Source: Streptomyces marokkonensis
Lineage (GTDB): Bacteria > Actinomycetota > Actinomycetes > Streptomycetales > Streptomycetaceae
Length of the DNA: 64,000 nucleotides
Direction of reading: 5' to 3'
Assembly: GCF_008312835.1 (NCBI RefSeq)
Contig: NZ_VSKS01000025.1
Location: 1 to 64,000, forward strand
Every line of letters starts with the position of its first letter. Within the stretch, counting starts at the first letter, position 1. Both the position numbers and the translations under genes were made by a program. Of this stretch, positions 25,694 to 33,615 are shown piece by piece. Under the pieces are notes generated by a model. That model was not told the origin of the DNA. It saw nothing but the letters and a program-made list of their open reading frames with translations, and did no database searches.

Positions 25694-25748
25694 TGGGGGT
25701 CCCCCGCTCCAGCGAGGCCGAGCGTGGGGGAGGGTGGGGGAGGGTGGG
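25694..25748. repeat. dispersed hairpin repeat (CCCCCGCTC ... GAGCGTGGGGG)
   Basis: GGGGGTCCCCCGCTCCAGCG continues into AGGCCGAGCGTGGGGGAGGG and a direct GGGTGGGGGA repeat. The arms CCCCCGCTC and GAGCGTGGGGG pair with a two-base bulge. From memory this is one of the most common small intergenic repeats in Streptomyces. It lies about 80 bases before the next gene. Confidence 0.5.
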
Positions 25749-25825
25749 TGCGACGGCACCCCGCCCGCGCCGGGCCGCCCGACACCCGGGCAACGTGCGG
25801 TCGCACCCCGCGTACCCTCACCCCC

Positions 25826-26743
25826 GTGACCACGGACCTTCTCCCCGCCCTGACAGCCCACGTCACGGCAACGGCCCACGCCCGCGCCCACCCGTGTCCC
25901 TGCACAGCGGTGACCCTCACCACCCGCGACGACACCACCGTCGTCCGCCACGCCGGCACCGTCGCCAAGGCCCACGCCCCCGGGACCGACCCCTCCCGTC
26001 TGGCCCTCCGTGTCACCACCGCCGCCCGGCTCCCGGGCATCCTCCTCCCCCCACTCGCCCCGACACCCGTCGCACTGCACGGACGGCTCGTCACCCACTG
26101 GCCGTACGGCACCCCCGTGGACCCGGACGACCCCGACGCCGCCCCCTGGGAGGCCGCGGCCACCCTCCTCGCCCGCCTCCACCGCACCCCGCCCCCCGTC
26201 GCCGTACCTCCCATGCGCGGCCCCGAGAAGGCCGCCCATGCCATCGCCCGCCTCCGGGAGACCGCCCCGCACCACCCCGGTACCGAGCCCGTGCTGCACG
26301 CCTGGTCCGCCCTCCCGCCCTGGGCCCGCGGCGAGGCCCCCATGCCGGACACCACCACGCTCTGCCACGGCGACCTCCACCTCGGCCAGCTCATACGCCA
26401 CCCGGCGCCCGGCGGCCCCTGGCTGCTGATCGACGTCGACGACCTCGGCACGGGCGTCCCGGCGTGGGACCTGGCCCGTCCGGCGGCCTGGTACGCCTGC
26501 GGACTGCTCGCCCCCGACGAGTGGCACCGCTTCCTGACCGCCTACCGCGCGGCCGGCGGCCCGGCCGTACCCGCCGACGGTGACCCCTGGAGCGCGCTGG
26601 ACGTCCCGGCCCGCGCCCTCACGGCCCAGACCGCCGCCCGGGCCGTCACCAAGGCGGTCGTGGCCGGACGGCCGCTGGACGAGGTGGAGCAGTCACTGGT
26701 CGACGCCTGCGCGCGCATGGCCGCCGTCGACCCGCCCGGTTGA
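25826..26743 (+). CDS. aminoglycoside phosphotransferase (APH)-fold kinase, substrate unknown
   Basis: A 305-residue protein with the APH/choline-kinase fold. The catalytic loop is LCHGDLHLGQLI near residue 180 and the metal-binding motif is LLIDVDDLGTG near residue 202. The usual Asn in HGDxxxxN is Gln here. The N-lobe is short, with the putative ATP-binding Lys in TVAKAHAPG. Members phosphorylate small alcohols, amines or antibiotics; genomic context gives no substrate. TACCCT at 25813-25818 lies 7 bases before GTG 25826, suggesting leaderless translation; no Shine-Dalgarno is seen. Confidence 0.82.
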   Translation: MTTDLLPALTAHVTATAHARAHPCPCTAVTLTTRDDTTVVRHAGTVAKAHAPGTDPSRLALRVTTAARLPGILLPPLAPTPVALHGRLVTHWPYGTPVDPDDPDAAPWEAAATLLARLHRTPPPVAVPPMRGPEKAAHAIARLRETAPHHPGTEPVLHAWSALPPWARGEAPMPDTTTLCHGDLHLGQLIRHPAPGGPWLLIDVDDLGTGVPAWDLARPAAWYACGLLAPDEWHRFLTAYRAAGGPAVPADGDPWSALDVPARALTAQTAARAVTKAVVAGRPLDEVEQSLVDACARMAAVDPPG

Positions 26744-26844
26744 GGCGAAGTTCCGCGAAGTAGGGTGCAACCGACTCGCGGCCGGACGGAGTCTGTCCTG
26801 GCGATACGCGAAGCGGAAACGACCGGCGAGGAGTTGACCCGATC

Positions 26845-27126
26845 ATGCAGTGTCCGAAGTGCCGTGCCCCGATGCACACCTACAACCGCAACGGCGTCCA
26901 GATCGAGCAGTGCAGCGGGTGCCGAGGGATCTTCCTCGACTACGGCGAGCTGGAGTCGCTGACCCGGCTGGAGTCCCAGTGGTCCCAGCCCGCACCTCCC
27001 GCCCCGCCGGCCGCCCCGCAGGCGTACCCGGCGGCCCCGCCGCCCCCCGCCTGGGGTGCCGGGCACGGTGGACACCACGGGCACCGCCGTCACAAGAGCT
27101 TCGGGCACATGCTCTTCTCCAGCTGA
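26845..27126 (+). CDS. small zinc-ribbon protein (TFIIB-type zinc finger)
   Basis: A 93-residue protein. CPKCRAPM at the N-terminus and QCSGCRGIFLDYGELE about 20 residues later give two CxxC knuckles that would bind one zinc, the pattern of the zf-TFIIB family. The remainder is a Pro/Ala-rich linker (PAPPAPPAAPQAYP) and a His/Gly-rich tail (GHGGHHGHRRHKSFGHMLF) that may also bind metal. ATG 26845 follows GAGGAG. Followed by a strong terminator. Role unknown. Confidence 0.85.
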   Translation: MQCPKCRAPMHTYNRNGVQIEQCSGCRGIFLDYGELESLTRLESQWSQPAPPAPPAAPQAYPAAPPPPAWGAGHGGHHGHRRHKSFGHMLFSS

Positions 27127-27137
27127 CCCGCATACGC

Positions 27138-27169
27138 CGAAGCCCCCGGTCGACCGACCGGGGGCTTCG
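27138..27169. terminator. 14-bp bidirectional terminator between zinc-ribbon gene and tRNA array
   Basis: CGAAGCCCCCGGTC (27138-27151), loop GACC, GACCGGGGGCTTCG (27156-27169): a perfect stem. It serves the zinc-ribbon gene on the plus strand and lies 8 bases beyond the last tRNA-Val of the minus-strand array, so it can end both. Confidence 0.88.
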
Positions 27170-27176
27170 AGTGGTG

Positions 27177-27248
27177 TGGACGATACTGGGATTGAACCAG
27201 TGACCTCTTCCGTGTCAGGGAAGCGCTCTCCCGCTGAGCTAATCGTCC
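27177..27248 (-). tRNA. tRNA-Val(GAC), copy 1 of array
   Basis: Read from 27248 down: acceptor stem GGACGAT pairs with ATCGTCC, D-arm AGCTCAGCGGGAGAGC, anticodon loop CTGACAC (anticodon GAC), T-arm CACTGGTTCAATCCCAGT, discriminator A. No encoded CCA. Last tRNA of the array. Confidence 0.96.
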
Positions 27249-27291
27249 TCGGGACCACGATCACCGTGTGAAGCGGATCGTGGGCACTGCG

Positions 27292-27363
27292 TGCGCGATA
27301 CTGGGATTGAACCAGTGACCTCTTCCGTGTCAGGGAAGCGCTCTCCCGCTGAGCTAATCGCGC
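27292..27363 (-). tRNA. tRNA-Val(GAC), copy 2 with altered acceptor stem
   Basis: Identical to its neighbours through the D-, anticodon and T-arms, but the acceptor stem is GCGCGAT/ATCGCGC instead of GGACGAT/ATCGTCC. Changes at positions 2-3 are compensated on the other strand, so pairing is kept. Anticodon GAC, discriminator A, no encoded CCA. Confidence 0.95.
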
Positions 27364-27382
27364 GGGGGATCCGGAGATCCAG

Positions 27383-27454
27383 TGGACGATACTGGGATTG
27401 AACCAGTGACCTCTTCCGTGTCAGGGAAGCGCTCTCCCGCTGAGCTAATCGTCC
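27383..27454 (-). tRNA. tRNA-Val(GAC), copy 3
   Basis: Same mature sequence as copy 1. Its 5-prime end (27454) lies only four bases from the tRNA-Cys 3-prime end, three of which are the encoded CCA of tRNA-Cys, so RNase P and 3-prime processing meet at nearly the same point. Confidence 0.96.
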
Positions 27455-27458
27455 TTGG

Positions 27459-27529
27459 AGGTGGAGACGGGATTTGAACCCGTGTAGACGGCTTTGCAGG
27501 CCGTTGCCTCGCCTCTCGGCCACTCCACC
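27459..27529 (-). tRNA. tRNA-Cys(GCA)
   Basis: Acceptor stem GGTGGAG/CTCCACC, anticodon loop CTGCAAA (anticodon GCA), T-loop GGGTTCAAATCCC, discriminator U73 as expected for tRNA-Cys. The next three bases (27458-27456) read CCA, an encoded CCA end unlike the other tRNAs here. Confidence 0.96.
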
Positions 27530-27566
27530 AGGAGCGGAGGGGACCGGGAAGTCCCCTCTTCCTTCG

Positions 27567-27639
27567 AGCGGACGACGAGGCTCGAACTCGCGACCTCAAC
27601 CTTGGCAAGGTTGCGCTCTACCAACTGAGCTACGTCCGC
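27567..27639 (-). tRNA. tRNA-Gly(GCC)
   Basis: Acceptor stem GCGGACG/CGTCCGC, anticodon loop TTGCCAA (anticodon GCC), T-loop GAGTTCGAGCCTC, discriminator U. First tRNA of the Gly-Cys-Val-Val-Val transcript; 73 bases, no encoded CCA. Confidence 0.96.
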
Positions 27640-27816
27640 CTGTCGTTTCGGTCGGCTTGCGCTTCCCGGCGACGAAGTGAACTCTAGCGGATTCCGGGGC
27701 CAGCACAAAAACCCGTTTGTGCAGCGTGCTGCGCTGCGCCTGCTCACGGACGTGCCCGGAGGGCCCGTGACGGGCGTGACCACGTCATCGAACCGCACCC
27801 GCCATAGACTCGTCAC

Positions 27817-28863
27817 GTGCTCGACCTCCCACCTCTCGCCCGTTTCGGCAACCGCGTCGCCACCGGACTGCTCGACGTCACCGACGACCCCGCGGCCCTG
27901 GACTCCACGGGCTTCTGGGCGGTCGCCGCCGACTTCGAGGGCCGCCTGACCTGCGCGCGCTTCCGGGATGTCAGGGAGCAGCCGGTTCCGGCCCCCGTCC
28001 CGGGGGCCTGGCGGGGACCGGCGGCCGGTGACTGGACGTCCTCCCTGGACCGCGCCGCGTACACGGCGGGCGTCCGCCGCGTCCGGGACCACATAGCCGC
28101 CGGCGACGTCTACCAGGCCAACCTCTGCCGCGTCCTGTCCGCGCCGGTGCCGTACGGTGCCGACGTGGACGCCCTCACCGCCCTGCTGGCCCGGGGCAAC
28201 CCCGCGCCGTACGCCGGAACGTTTCGGCTGCCCGGACGGGGAGTGGAGATCGCGACCGCGTCTCCCGAGCTGTTCCTGCGCCGGGAGGGGCGGGTCGTCG
28301 AGTCCGGGCCGATCAAGGGGACCGGCCGGACCGAGGCCGACCTGCTGGAGAAGGACTACGCCGAGAACGTCATGATCGTCGACCTGGTCCGCAACGACGT
28401 CGGCCGGGTCTGCGGCACCGGCACGGTGACGGTGCCCGACCTGTGCGCCGTCGAGAAGCACCCCGGCCTGGTCCACCTCGTGTCGACCGTGCGGGGCGAA
28501 CTGCGCACCGGTGCCGGCTGGCCGGACCTCCTCGCGGCCGCCTTTCCGCCCGGCTCCGTCACCGGCGCGCCCAAGTCGAGCGCCCTGCGGATCATCGAGG
28601 CGCTGGAGACGGCGCCCCGGGGCCCCTACTGCGGTGGCATCGGCTGGGTCGACGCCGACCGCCGCATCGGCGAGCTGGCGGTGGGCATCCGCACCTTCTG
28701 GATCGACCGGGACGCGGACGGTGGCGCCGTCCTGCGGTTCGGCACCGGCGCCGGGATCACCTGGGGCTCCGACCCCGAGGGGGAGTGGCGGGAGACCGAA
28801 CTGAAGGCCTCCCGGCTGCTCGCGGTAGCGTCGGGAACGTACGAGGTGAGTGAAGGGACCTAG
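27817..28863 (+). CDS. pabB: aminodeoxychorismate synthase component I (chorismate-binding)
   Basis: A 348-residue chorismate-utilising enzyme lacking the long N-terminal domain of anthranilate synthase. Core motifs: IAAGDVYQANLCRVL, ASPELFLRR, SGPIKGTGRT, EKDYAENVMIVDLVRNDVGRVC, PPGSVTGAPKSSALRIIE and PYCGGIGW. The PIKGT Lys-containing form favours aminodeoxychorismate or anthranilate synthesis; pairing with the pabC gene two bases downstream argues for p-aminobenzoate (folate). TAGACT ends 6 bases before GTG 27817, suggesting a leaderless message. The glutaminase partner is not in the window. Confidence 0.85.
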   Translation: MLDLPPLARFGNRVATGLLDVTDDPAALDSTGFWAVAADFEGRLTCARFRDVREQPVPAPVPGAWRGPAAGDWTSSLDRAAYTAGVRRVRDHIAAGDVYQANLCRVLSAPVPYGADVDALTALLARGNPAPYAGTFRLPGRGVEIATASPELFLRREGRVVESGPIKGTGRTEADLLEKDYAENVMIVDLVRNDVGRVCGTGTVTVPDLCAVEKHPGLVHLVSTVRGELRTGAGWPDLLAAAFPPGSVTGAPKSSALRIIEALETAPRGPYCGGIGWVDADRRIGELAVGIRTFWIDRDADGGAVLRFGTGAGITWGSDPEGEWRETELKASRLLAVASGTYEVSEGT

Positions 28864-28865
28864 AG

Positions 28866-29687
28866 GTGAAGATCTGGCTCGACGGCGGGCTGCAGGACAT
28901 CGAGTCCGCCCGTGTCTCCGTCTTCGATCACGGGCTGACCGTGGGCGACGGCATCTTCGAGACGGTGAAGGCCGTGGACGGACGGCCGTTCGCGCTCACC
29001 CGGCATCTCGACCGGCTGACCAGGTCGGCCCGGGGGCTCGGGCTGCCCGACCCCGACCTGGACGAGGTCCGCCGCGCCTGCGCCGCCGTCCTGGAGGCCA
29101 ACCCCGTGCCGCTCGGCCGGCTGCGCCTCACCTACACCGGCGGTCACGGCCCGCTCGGCTCGGACCGCGGCGAGCACGGTCCGACCCTCGTGGTCGCCCT
29201 CGGCGAGACCACCCGCCGCCCCGACTCCACCGCCGTCATCACCGTCCCCTGGACGCGCAACGAGCGCGGCGCGCTCACCGGCCTGAAGACCACCTCGTAC
29301 GCCGAGAACGTCGTCGCCCTCGCCCGCGCCCGCGAACAGGGCGCGTCGGAGGCACTGTTCGGCAACACCGTCGGCCGGCTCTGCGAGGGCACCGGGTCCA
29401 ACGTCTTCGTCGTCCTCGACGGCGAGCTGCACACCCCGCCGATCGCCTCCGGCTGCCTCGCGGGCATCACCCGCGCCCTGGTCGTCGAATGGACCGGCGC
29501 CCGGGAGACCGATCTGCCGATGGACGTCCTGGGGCGGGCCGAGGAGATCTTCCTCACCTCCACCCTGCGCGACGTACAGGCCGTGCACCGCGTCGACGAC
29601 CGCGAACTGTCCGGCGCCCCGGGCCCGGTGACCGCCAAGGCCATGCGGATCTTCGACGAGCGCTCCGGGGCCGACCTCGATCCGTGA
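28866..29687 (+). CDS. pabC: 4-amino-4-deoxychorismate lyase / fold-type IV PLP aminotransferase
   Basis: A 273-residue PLP enzyme of the branched-chain aminotransferase fold (type IV). The PLP Lys is probably Lys141 in LTGLKTTSYAEN; the phosphate-binding and C-terminal motifs are EGTGSNVFVV and AEEIFLTSTLRDVQ. It releases pyruvate from aminodeoxychorismate to give p-aminobenzoate. GTG 28866 begins two bases after the pabB stop, so the pair is co-translated. A D-amino acid or branched-chain aminotransferase activity cannot be excluded from sequence, but context favours PabC. Confidence 0.85.
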   Translation: MKIWLDGGLQDIESARVSVFDHGLTVGDGIFETVKAVDGRPFALTRHLDRLTRSARGLGLPDPDLDEVRRACAAVLEANPVPLGRLRLTYTGGHGPLGSDRGEHGPTLVVALGETTRRPDSTAVITVPWTRNERGALTGLKTTSYAENVVALARAREQGASEALFGNTVGRLCEGTGSNVFVVLDGELHTPPIASGCLAGITRALVVEWTGARETDLPMDVLGRAEEIFLTSTLRDVQAVHRVDDRELSGAPGPVTAKAMRIFDERSGADLDP

Positions 29688-29741
29688 CGGGCCGGACATC
29701 CGGTTGAGGACGGTGGTGGGCGACGGGGTAGAACTCCCGTG

Positions 29742-30566
29742 ATGACCACGACCCTGCGGCCGGCCGAGCCGCTTCAGCAGAACCCCGACGGCACGCGTTC
29801 GCGCCGCTTCCAGGTGTGTGTGAACAGCTGTCCCGTCGGGGCCGTCCACCTCGGCACGCATCCCGTGTTCGGCGATGCCGTGGCCCGGATCATGAGTCTG
29901 CGCATCGACGAGGCGGACCGGCGGCGCGGCAGGGGAACGGTGGCCGCCCTCGCCGCGGAGGAGGTGGCGCGCGGCTGGGGGTGCCGCCGCATCGAGGCGG
30001 CGGTCCCGGCGGACTCCGGCACCGCCCTCGCGCTCGCCACGGCGCTCGGGTACGTCGTACGCAACCGGAACATGGCCAAGCCCCTCCCCGACACCACACC
30101 CGCCCTGCCGGAGGGCAGCGTGGCACGGCCGATGACCGAGGCCGAGTTCGGTCCCTGGGTGGCCAGGGCCCAGCAGGACTACGCGCGGCACTGGATCGAG
30201 CGCGGAGTGCCGGAGGCCGAGGCGCGGGCCAAGGCGGTGAACGACCACGCCGTGCTGCTGCCCGGGGGCCGCGCCACCGAGGGCATGCTCTTCAGCGTCC
30301 TCGAACACCGGGGCGACGCCGTGGGCACCCTGTGGCTGTCGGTGACCGGGGAGCAGGCCTACGTCTTCAACGTCGAGACCGTCCCCGCCCACCGCGGCCG
30401 GGGCCACGGCCGCGGCCTCATGCTGCTCGCCGAGGCCCAGGCGGTCGCCGCGGGAAAGCGGGTCATCGGGCTGAACGTGTTCGCCGGCAACACACCGGCC
30501 GAGCGGCTCTACGACTCACTCGGCTACGGCACGACGGAGTACTCCGTCTACAAGGCGCTCCTGTAG
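29742..30566 (+). CDS. GNAT acetyltransferase with two tandem GNAT-like domains
   Basis: A 274-residue protein. The N-terminal half has ARIMSLRIDEADRRRGRGTVAALAAEEV, an acetyl-CoA loop; the C-terminal half repeats it as VFNVETVPAHRGRGHGRGLMLLAEAQA and ends with VFAGNTPAERLYDSLGYGTTEYSVYK. Two domains in one chain resemble mycothiol synthase-like GNATs, but nothing else links it to mycothiol. ATG 29742 or GTG 29739 are both possible. Its end converges on the DsbA-like gene with an 8-base gap. Confidence 0.82.
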   Translation: MTTTLRPAEPLQQNPDGTRSRRFQVCVNSCPVGAVHLGTHPVFGDAVARIMSLRIDEADRRRGRGTVAALAAEEVARGWGCRRIEAAVPADSGTALALATALGYVVRNRNMAKPLPDTTPALPEGSVARPMTEAEFGPWVARAQQDYARHWIERGVPEAEARAKAVNDHAVLLPGGRATEGMLFSVLEHRGDAVGTLWLSVTGEQAYVFNVETVPAHRGRGHGRGLMLLAEAQAVAAGKRVIGLNVFAGNTPAERLYDSLGYGTTEYSVYKALL

Positions 30567-30574
30567 CCGTCGGG

Positions 30575-31105
30575 TCAGTCCCGCTGCCCGGCCGGCAGCA
30601 GCCGGTCCAGGATCTCCTCGATGCGCTCGCGCAGGCCCTCCTGGCTCTTGCCGCCGTCGAGGCGCTCACCGCCGACGACGTACGTCGGGGTGCCGGTCAC
30701 CCCGATCGCCTTGCCCTCGGCCTGGTCCGCGTCCACGATCAGGATGTGCCGTCCGTCGATCAGCGCGGTGTCGAACTCCTCGGCGTCCAGACCGAGTTCC
30801 CGGGCGACCTCGACGAGGAACGCCTCGCCCCGGCGGTCCAGCTCCTCGACCCGTTCCAGCACGGCCTCGACGTACGCCCATCCCTGTCCCTGCTCCAGCG
30901 CCTCCTCGGCGGCCTGGGCGGCGGCGAAGGCGTGCTTGTGCTTCTCGAGCGGGAAGTGCCGCAACCGCAGCTCCAGCCGGTCGCCGTGGCGGGCCCGCAG
31001 CGCGCGGAGGTCGTCGAGGGCGCTTCGGCAGTCCGGGCACTGCAGCTCGCACCAGACGTCGATGACGGCGGTGGCTGCGGGACGGGCGGGGGAGGAGTCG
31101 CTCAT
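30575..31105 (-). CDS. DsbA-family thiol oxidoreductase (thioredoxin fold), cytoplasmic
   Basis: A 176-residue thioredoxin-fold protein. The active site is CPDC (Cys23 and Cys26, in VWCELQCPDCRSAL) and the cis-Pro loop is GVTGTPTYVVGG. The helical insertion typical of DsbA lies between. No signal peptide is present (MSDSSPARPAATAVIDVW), so it is not a periplasm-type oxidant but resembles FrnE-like or glutathione/mycothiol-type disulfide proteins acting inside the cell. Partner unknown. Confidence 0.88.
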   Translation of the reverse strand: MSDSSPARPAATAVIDVWCELQCPDCRSALDDLRALRARHGDRLELRLRHFPLEKHKHAFAAAQAAEEALEQGQGWAYVEAVLERVEELDRRGEAFLVEVARELGLDAEEFDTALIDGRHILIVDADQAEGKAIGVTGTPTYVVGGERLDGGKSQEGLRERIEEILDRLLPAGQRD

Positions 31106-31329
31106 GGGCCACAGTGTCCCAGCCCGGCCACGGACCACCCAATCGGGCCTCGGGCGTCGCCGCCCGCGGTGGGCGGCGGACGATCCGGGCCCCGGCCGTA
31201 CCGGCACCTGCGGAGGACCCGACCCGGAGATGTCCCTGATGTCCGGCCGGAGCATGGCCCCGGGAGGTCCGGAAGGTGCAGGATGGAAGGGACAGTACCG
31301 CTGCGACCGCACCCTGCCTGGAGGACCGG

Positions 31330-31767
31330 ATGATTGCCGAGACCGTCTGCTCCGCCGTCTCCGCGGCAGGCCTGGGCATCGCGGTGGTCACGGCCTACCG
31401 CAAGCGCTTCCTCGCCGCGGCCCGCGTCGCCGCGTACTCGCTCGTGCCCGTCGGCCTGGTGATGACCGGCGTCGTCGACTGGCTGGCCGACACCGCCTTC
31501 AGTCCGACGGCCTGGGCGGGCTTCGGGCTGCTGGGCCTGTCCTGGGTGATCTTCGCGACCACACGGACGGTGGAGCGCCGTCGTGGCGGCACCCGTAAGG
31601 AGCGCAGGGCCGCCGCCAGGGCGGCGGAAGCCCCCGGCGCGGTGGCCCCGGGCGCGTCGGCACCCGCGCTGGGCCAGTCCCGGCCGGCGACCCGGCAGGC
31701 GCCGGCGTCGAGGGGTGACGACGACTTCAGCGACATCGAGGCCATCCTCAGGAAGCACGGCATATGA
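31330..31767 (+). CDS. two-TM membrane protein with conserved-looking acidic C-terminal tail
   Basis: A 145-residue protein. Two hydrophobic segments at the N-terminus (VCSAVSAAGLGIAVVTAY and VAAYSLVPVGLVMTGVVDWL, with a third weak one near GLLGLSWVIFATT), then a basic segment (ERRRGGTRKERRAAARAAE), an Ala/Pro-rich linker and the tail DDDFSDIEAILRKHGI, which looks like a short interaction helix. CTGGAGG precedes ATG 31330. In this position Streptomyces genomes carry an uncharacterised membrane protein near ssgB. Function unknown. Confidence 0.8.
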   Translation: MIAETVCSAVSAAGLGIAVVTAYRKRFLAAARVAAYSLVPVGLVMTGVVDWLADTAFSPTAWAGFGLLGLSWVIFATTRTVERRRGGTRKERRAAARAAEAPGAVAPGASAPALGQSRPATRQAPASRGDDDFSDIEAILRKHGI

Positions 31768-31918
31768 CCCCCGGTGACCGGCGGAAACGTCACAGGACGT
31801 CCCGGAGCGCCCGGAAGCGATCACAACCCGAACCGTAGATCGCGTATTCGGCGAACTCGCATCCTTCCGTGAGTGTTGATCGCGTCGGGCGCTCCCCATG
31901 CGTCATCATCGCCGCGAG

Positions 31919-32071
31919 ATGCTGGACACGACACAGAGCGATGCCGCGCAGCAGCAGGACGAGCCGCGTGGATGCCTCTTCGCCCTTTCCCAGCCACCGC
32001 TGATGATCTTCCTTGCGGTGATCGGGTGTCTGCTGCTCACGGCTGCTCTGCACGACCTGCTGTGGCTGTGA
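31919..32071 (+). CDS. 50-residue single-pass membrane protein
   Basis: ATG 31919 to TGA 32069-32071. A polar, Gln/Asp-rich start (MLDTTQSDAAQQQDEPRG) leads to one hydrophobic helix PPLMIFLAVIGCLLLTAALH and ends DLLWL. Only a weak GCGAG lies before the start. The clean membrane topology and lack of stop codons support a real small gene next to the CGNR/ssgB region, but its length allows chance. Confidence 0.55.
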   Translation: MLDTTQSDAAQQQDEPRGCLFALSQPPLMIFLAVIGCLLLTAALHDLLWL

Positions 32072-32145
32072 GCCGTACCCGCGGTGCCCGACGTCACCCG
32101 TCGGGACCGCGTCGGCACGGAACCGACCGGCTGCGTCGCCTGCGG

Positions 32146-32706
32146 TCAGCCCGCCGCCTCCTTGCGTCGTGCCCGGTAGGCGGCCACGTGGAGGCGGTTC
32201 CCGCACGTGCGGCTGTCGCAGTAGCGGCGTGAGCGGTTGCGGGAGAGGTCGACGAAGGCGTGCCGGCAGTCCGGCGCCTCACAGCGGCGCAGCCGCTCCT
32301 GCTCCCCGGCGACCACGAAGAACGCCAGTGCCATCCCGCAGTCGGCGGCGAGATGGTCGGCCACGGAGGCGCCGGGCGCGAAATAGTGCACGTGCCAGTC
32401 GTAGCCGTCGTGGTCGGTGAGCCGCGGCGTGGTGCCGGCGGCCGCGATCAGCTCGTTGATCATCCCGGCGGCGGCACGGGCGTCGGACGCGGCGAAGACC
32501 GCCGCGAAGCGGGCGCGGATCTTGCGCACCGCGGCAAGGTCGAACTCGGTGAGCACCCCGACCTCGCTGACCTGGTGGTCCCGCACGAAAACCTCGAGGG
32601 CGGCGACGTCCGGCAGTCCGTCCGGCGTCGTGTCGCCCTCCGGCGCGGTGTTGACCAGATCCACCACGGTGTCGAGTGCGCACCGGGTGTCGTGGGTGAT
32701 CAGCAC
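32146..32706 (-). CDS. CGNR zinc-finger protein with ABATE domain
   Basis: A 186-residue protein with an N-terminal ABATE (putative stress-induced regulator, DUF1470) domain and a C-terminal CGNR zinc finger, CEAPDCRHAFVDLSRNRSRRYC followed by DSRTCGNRLHVAAYRARR; four Cys form the zinc site and the basic helix may bind nucleic acid. GTG 32706 has AGGGAG upstream. The family is thought to be transcriptional regulators; targets unknown. It lies between the 50-residue membrane protein and ssgB. Confidence 0.87.
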   Translation of the reverse strand: MLITHDTRCALDTVVDLVNTAPEGDTTPDGLPDVAALEVFVRDHQVSEVGVLTEFDLAAVRKIRARFAAVFAASDARAAAGMINELIAAAGTTPRLTDHDGYDWHVHYFAPGASVADHLAADCGMALAFFVVAGEQERLRRCEAPDCRHAFVDLSRNRSRRYCDSRTCGNRLHVAAYRARRKEAAG

Positions 32707-33010
32707 GATTCGCTCCCTGGCCTGGGGGTCGGGCGGGCGCCCGCCGATGCTGGCCGATGGTAGTGGCTCCGGCGCGCACCGCACCTCCCCGCTCCGCACG
32801 TGGCTTCGAATCCAACGCCGGAGCGCCCCCGGTCGTTCCCGTTTCACCCCGTGTCCCGCCCCGCACGCGCACAGCACAACGGCGCCGGCCGCGGAACCCC
32901 GCGGCGCCGGCGCCGTTGTGTGTGAGCCGCACGCGGCTGCCCGTATGCGGCTGTCCGGGCCCGAGCCGTCTCCCCGAGTCGACGGCGCCGGGCGGCTTGG
33001 TGAGCCTCGC

Positions 33011-33424
33011 CTAGCTTTCCGCCAGGATGTGCGAGAGCTCCTGGTCGAGATCGAAGTGCCGGTGTTCCGTGCCGGGCGGCACGGCGGCGTCTGTGCGCTT
33101 CAGGAAGGACTCCAGGGCCCGTGCGGGGGCCTCGAGCAGGGCTTCCCCCTCCGGCGAGCTCAGGGCGATGCACACGACGCCCTGGCCGTGACTGCGCGAC
33201 GGCCAGACGCGGACGTCGCCGGTGCCCGTGGGGCGGTGAAGTCCCTCGGCGAGGAGGTCGCGGGCGAACACCCACTCGACGGTCTCCTCGGCTCCGGTGT
33301 GGAAGGTGGCGTGCACGGCGTAGGGGTCGGCCGTGTCGTACCGCAGGCCTGCGGGGACAGGCAGGGAGGACTCGCTCGACACAACGAGGCGCAGGTGCAG
33401 CTCGCAGCTGACCGTGGTGTTCAT
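33011..33424 (-). CDS. ssgB: sporulation-specific SsgA-like protein SsgB
   Basis: A 137-residue SALP protein, recognised by its start NTTVSCELHLRLVVSSE, the central TADPYAVHATFHTGAEETVEW and FARDLLAEGLHRPTGTGDVRVWPS. SsgB recruits FtsZ to future septum sites in aerial hyphae, with SsgA, and is needed to start sporulation. The length is exactly that of the family and the ORF is intact, so this organism should sporulate in the Streptomyces manner. Upstream is shared with the divergent PGPGW gene. In S. coelicolor ssgB depends on SigH; I could not identify that promoter with confidence. Confidence 0.95.
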   Translation of the reverse strand: MNTTVSCELHLRLVVSSESSLPVPAGLRYDTADPYAVHATFHTGAEETVEWVFARDLLAEGLHRPTGTGDVRVWPSRSHGQGVVCIALSSPEGEALLEAPARALESFLKRTDAAVPPGTEHRHFDLDQELSHILAES

Positions 33425-33615
33425 AAGCGCCAGGGCCTTTCGCTCAGTGTGCGCTCGGGGATTCGCACGTCGGCGAAATCGACATGCCACCTACGGTGCC
33501 GTTGTAAACCCCTCTGAGTGTTTTGGGTGGGATTACGTAACTCTTCCGGCCGAGAGATCGCTCGCGGCGTGCGCCCATTCCGGTGATGTGTTTCGCTCGG
33601 GTAGTGTTTGCCTGT

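Noticed and set aside
25826-26743. Antibiotic-resistance aminoglycoside kinase
   Set aside because: The fold fits but similarity is only to general motifs, and context lacks any resistance or biosynthetic genes.
33425-33615. SigH-type promoter for ssgB
   Set aside because: Only a poor GTT...GGGTA-like match was found; I could not support it from the sequence.
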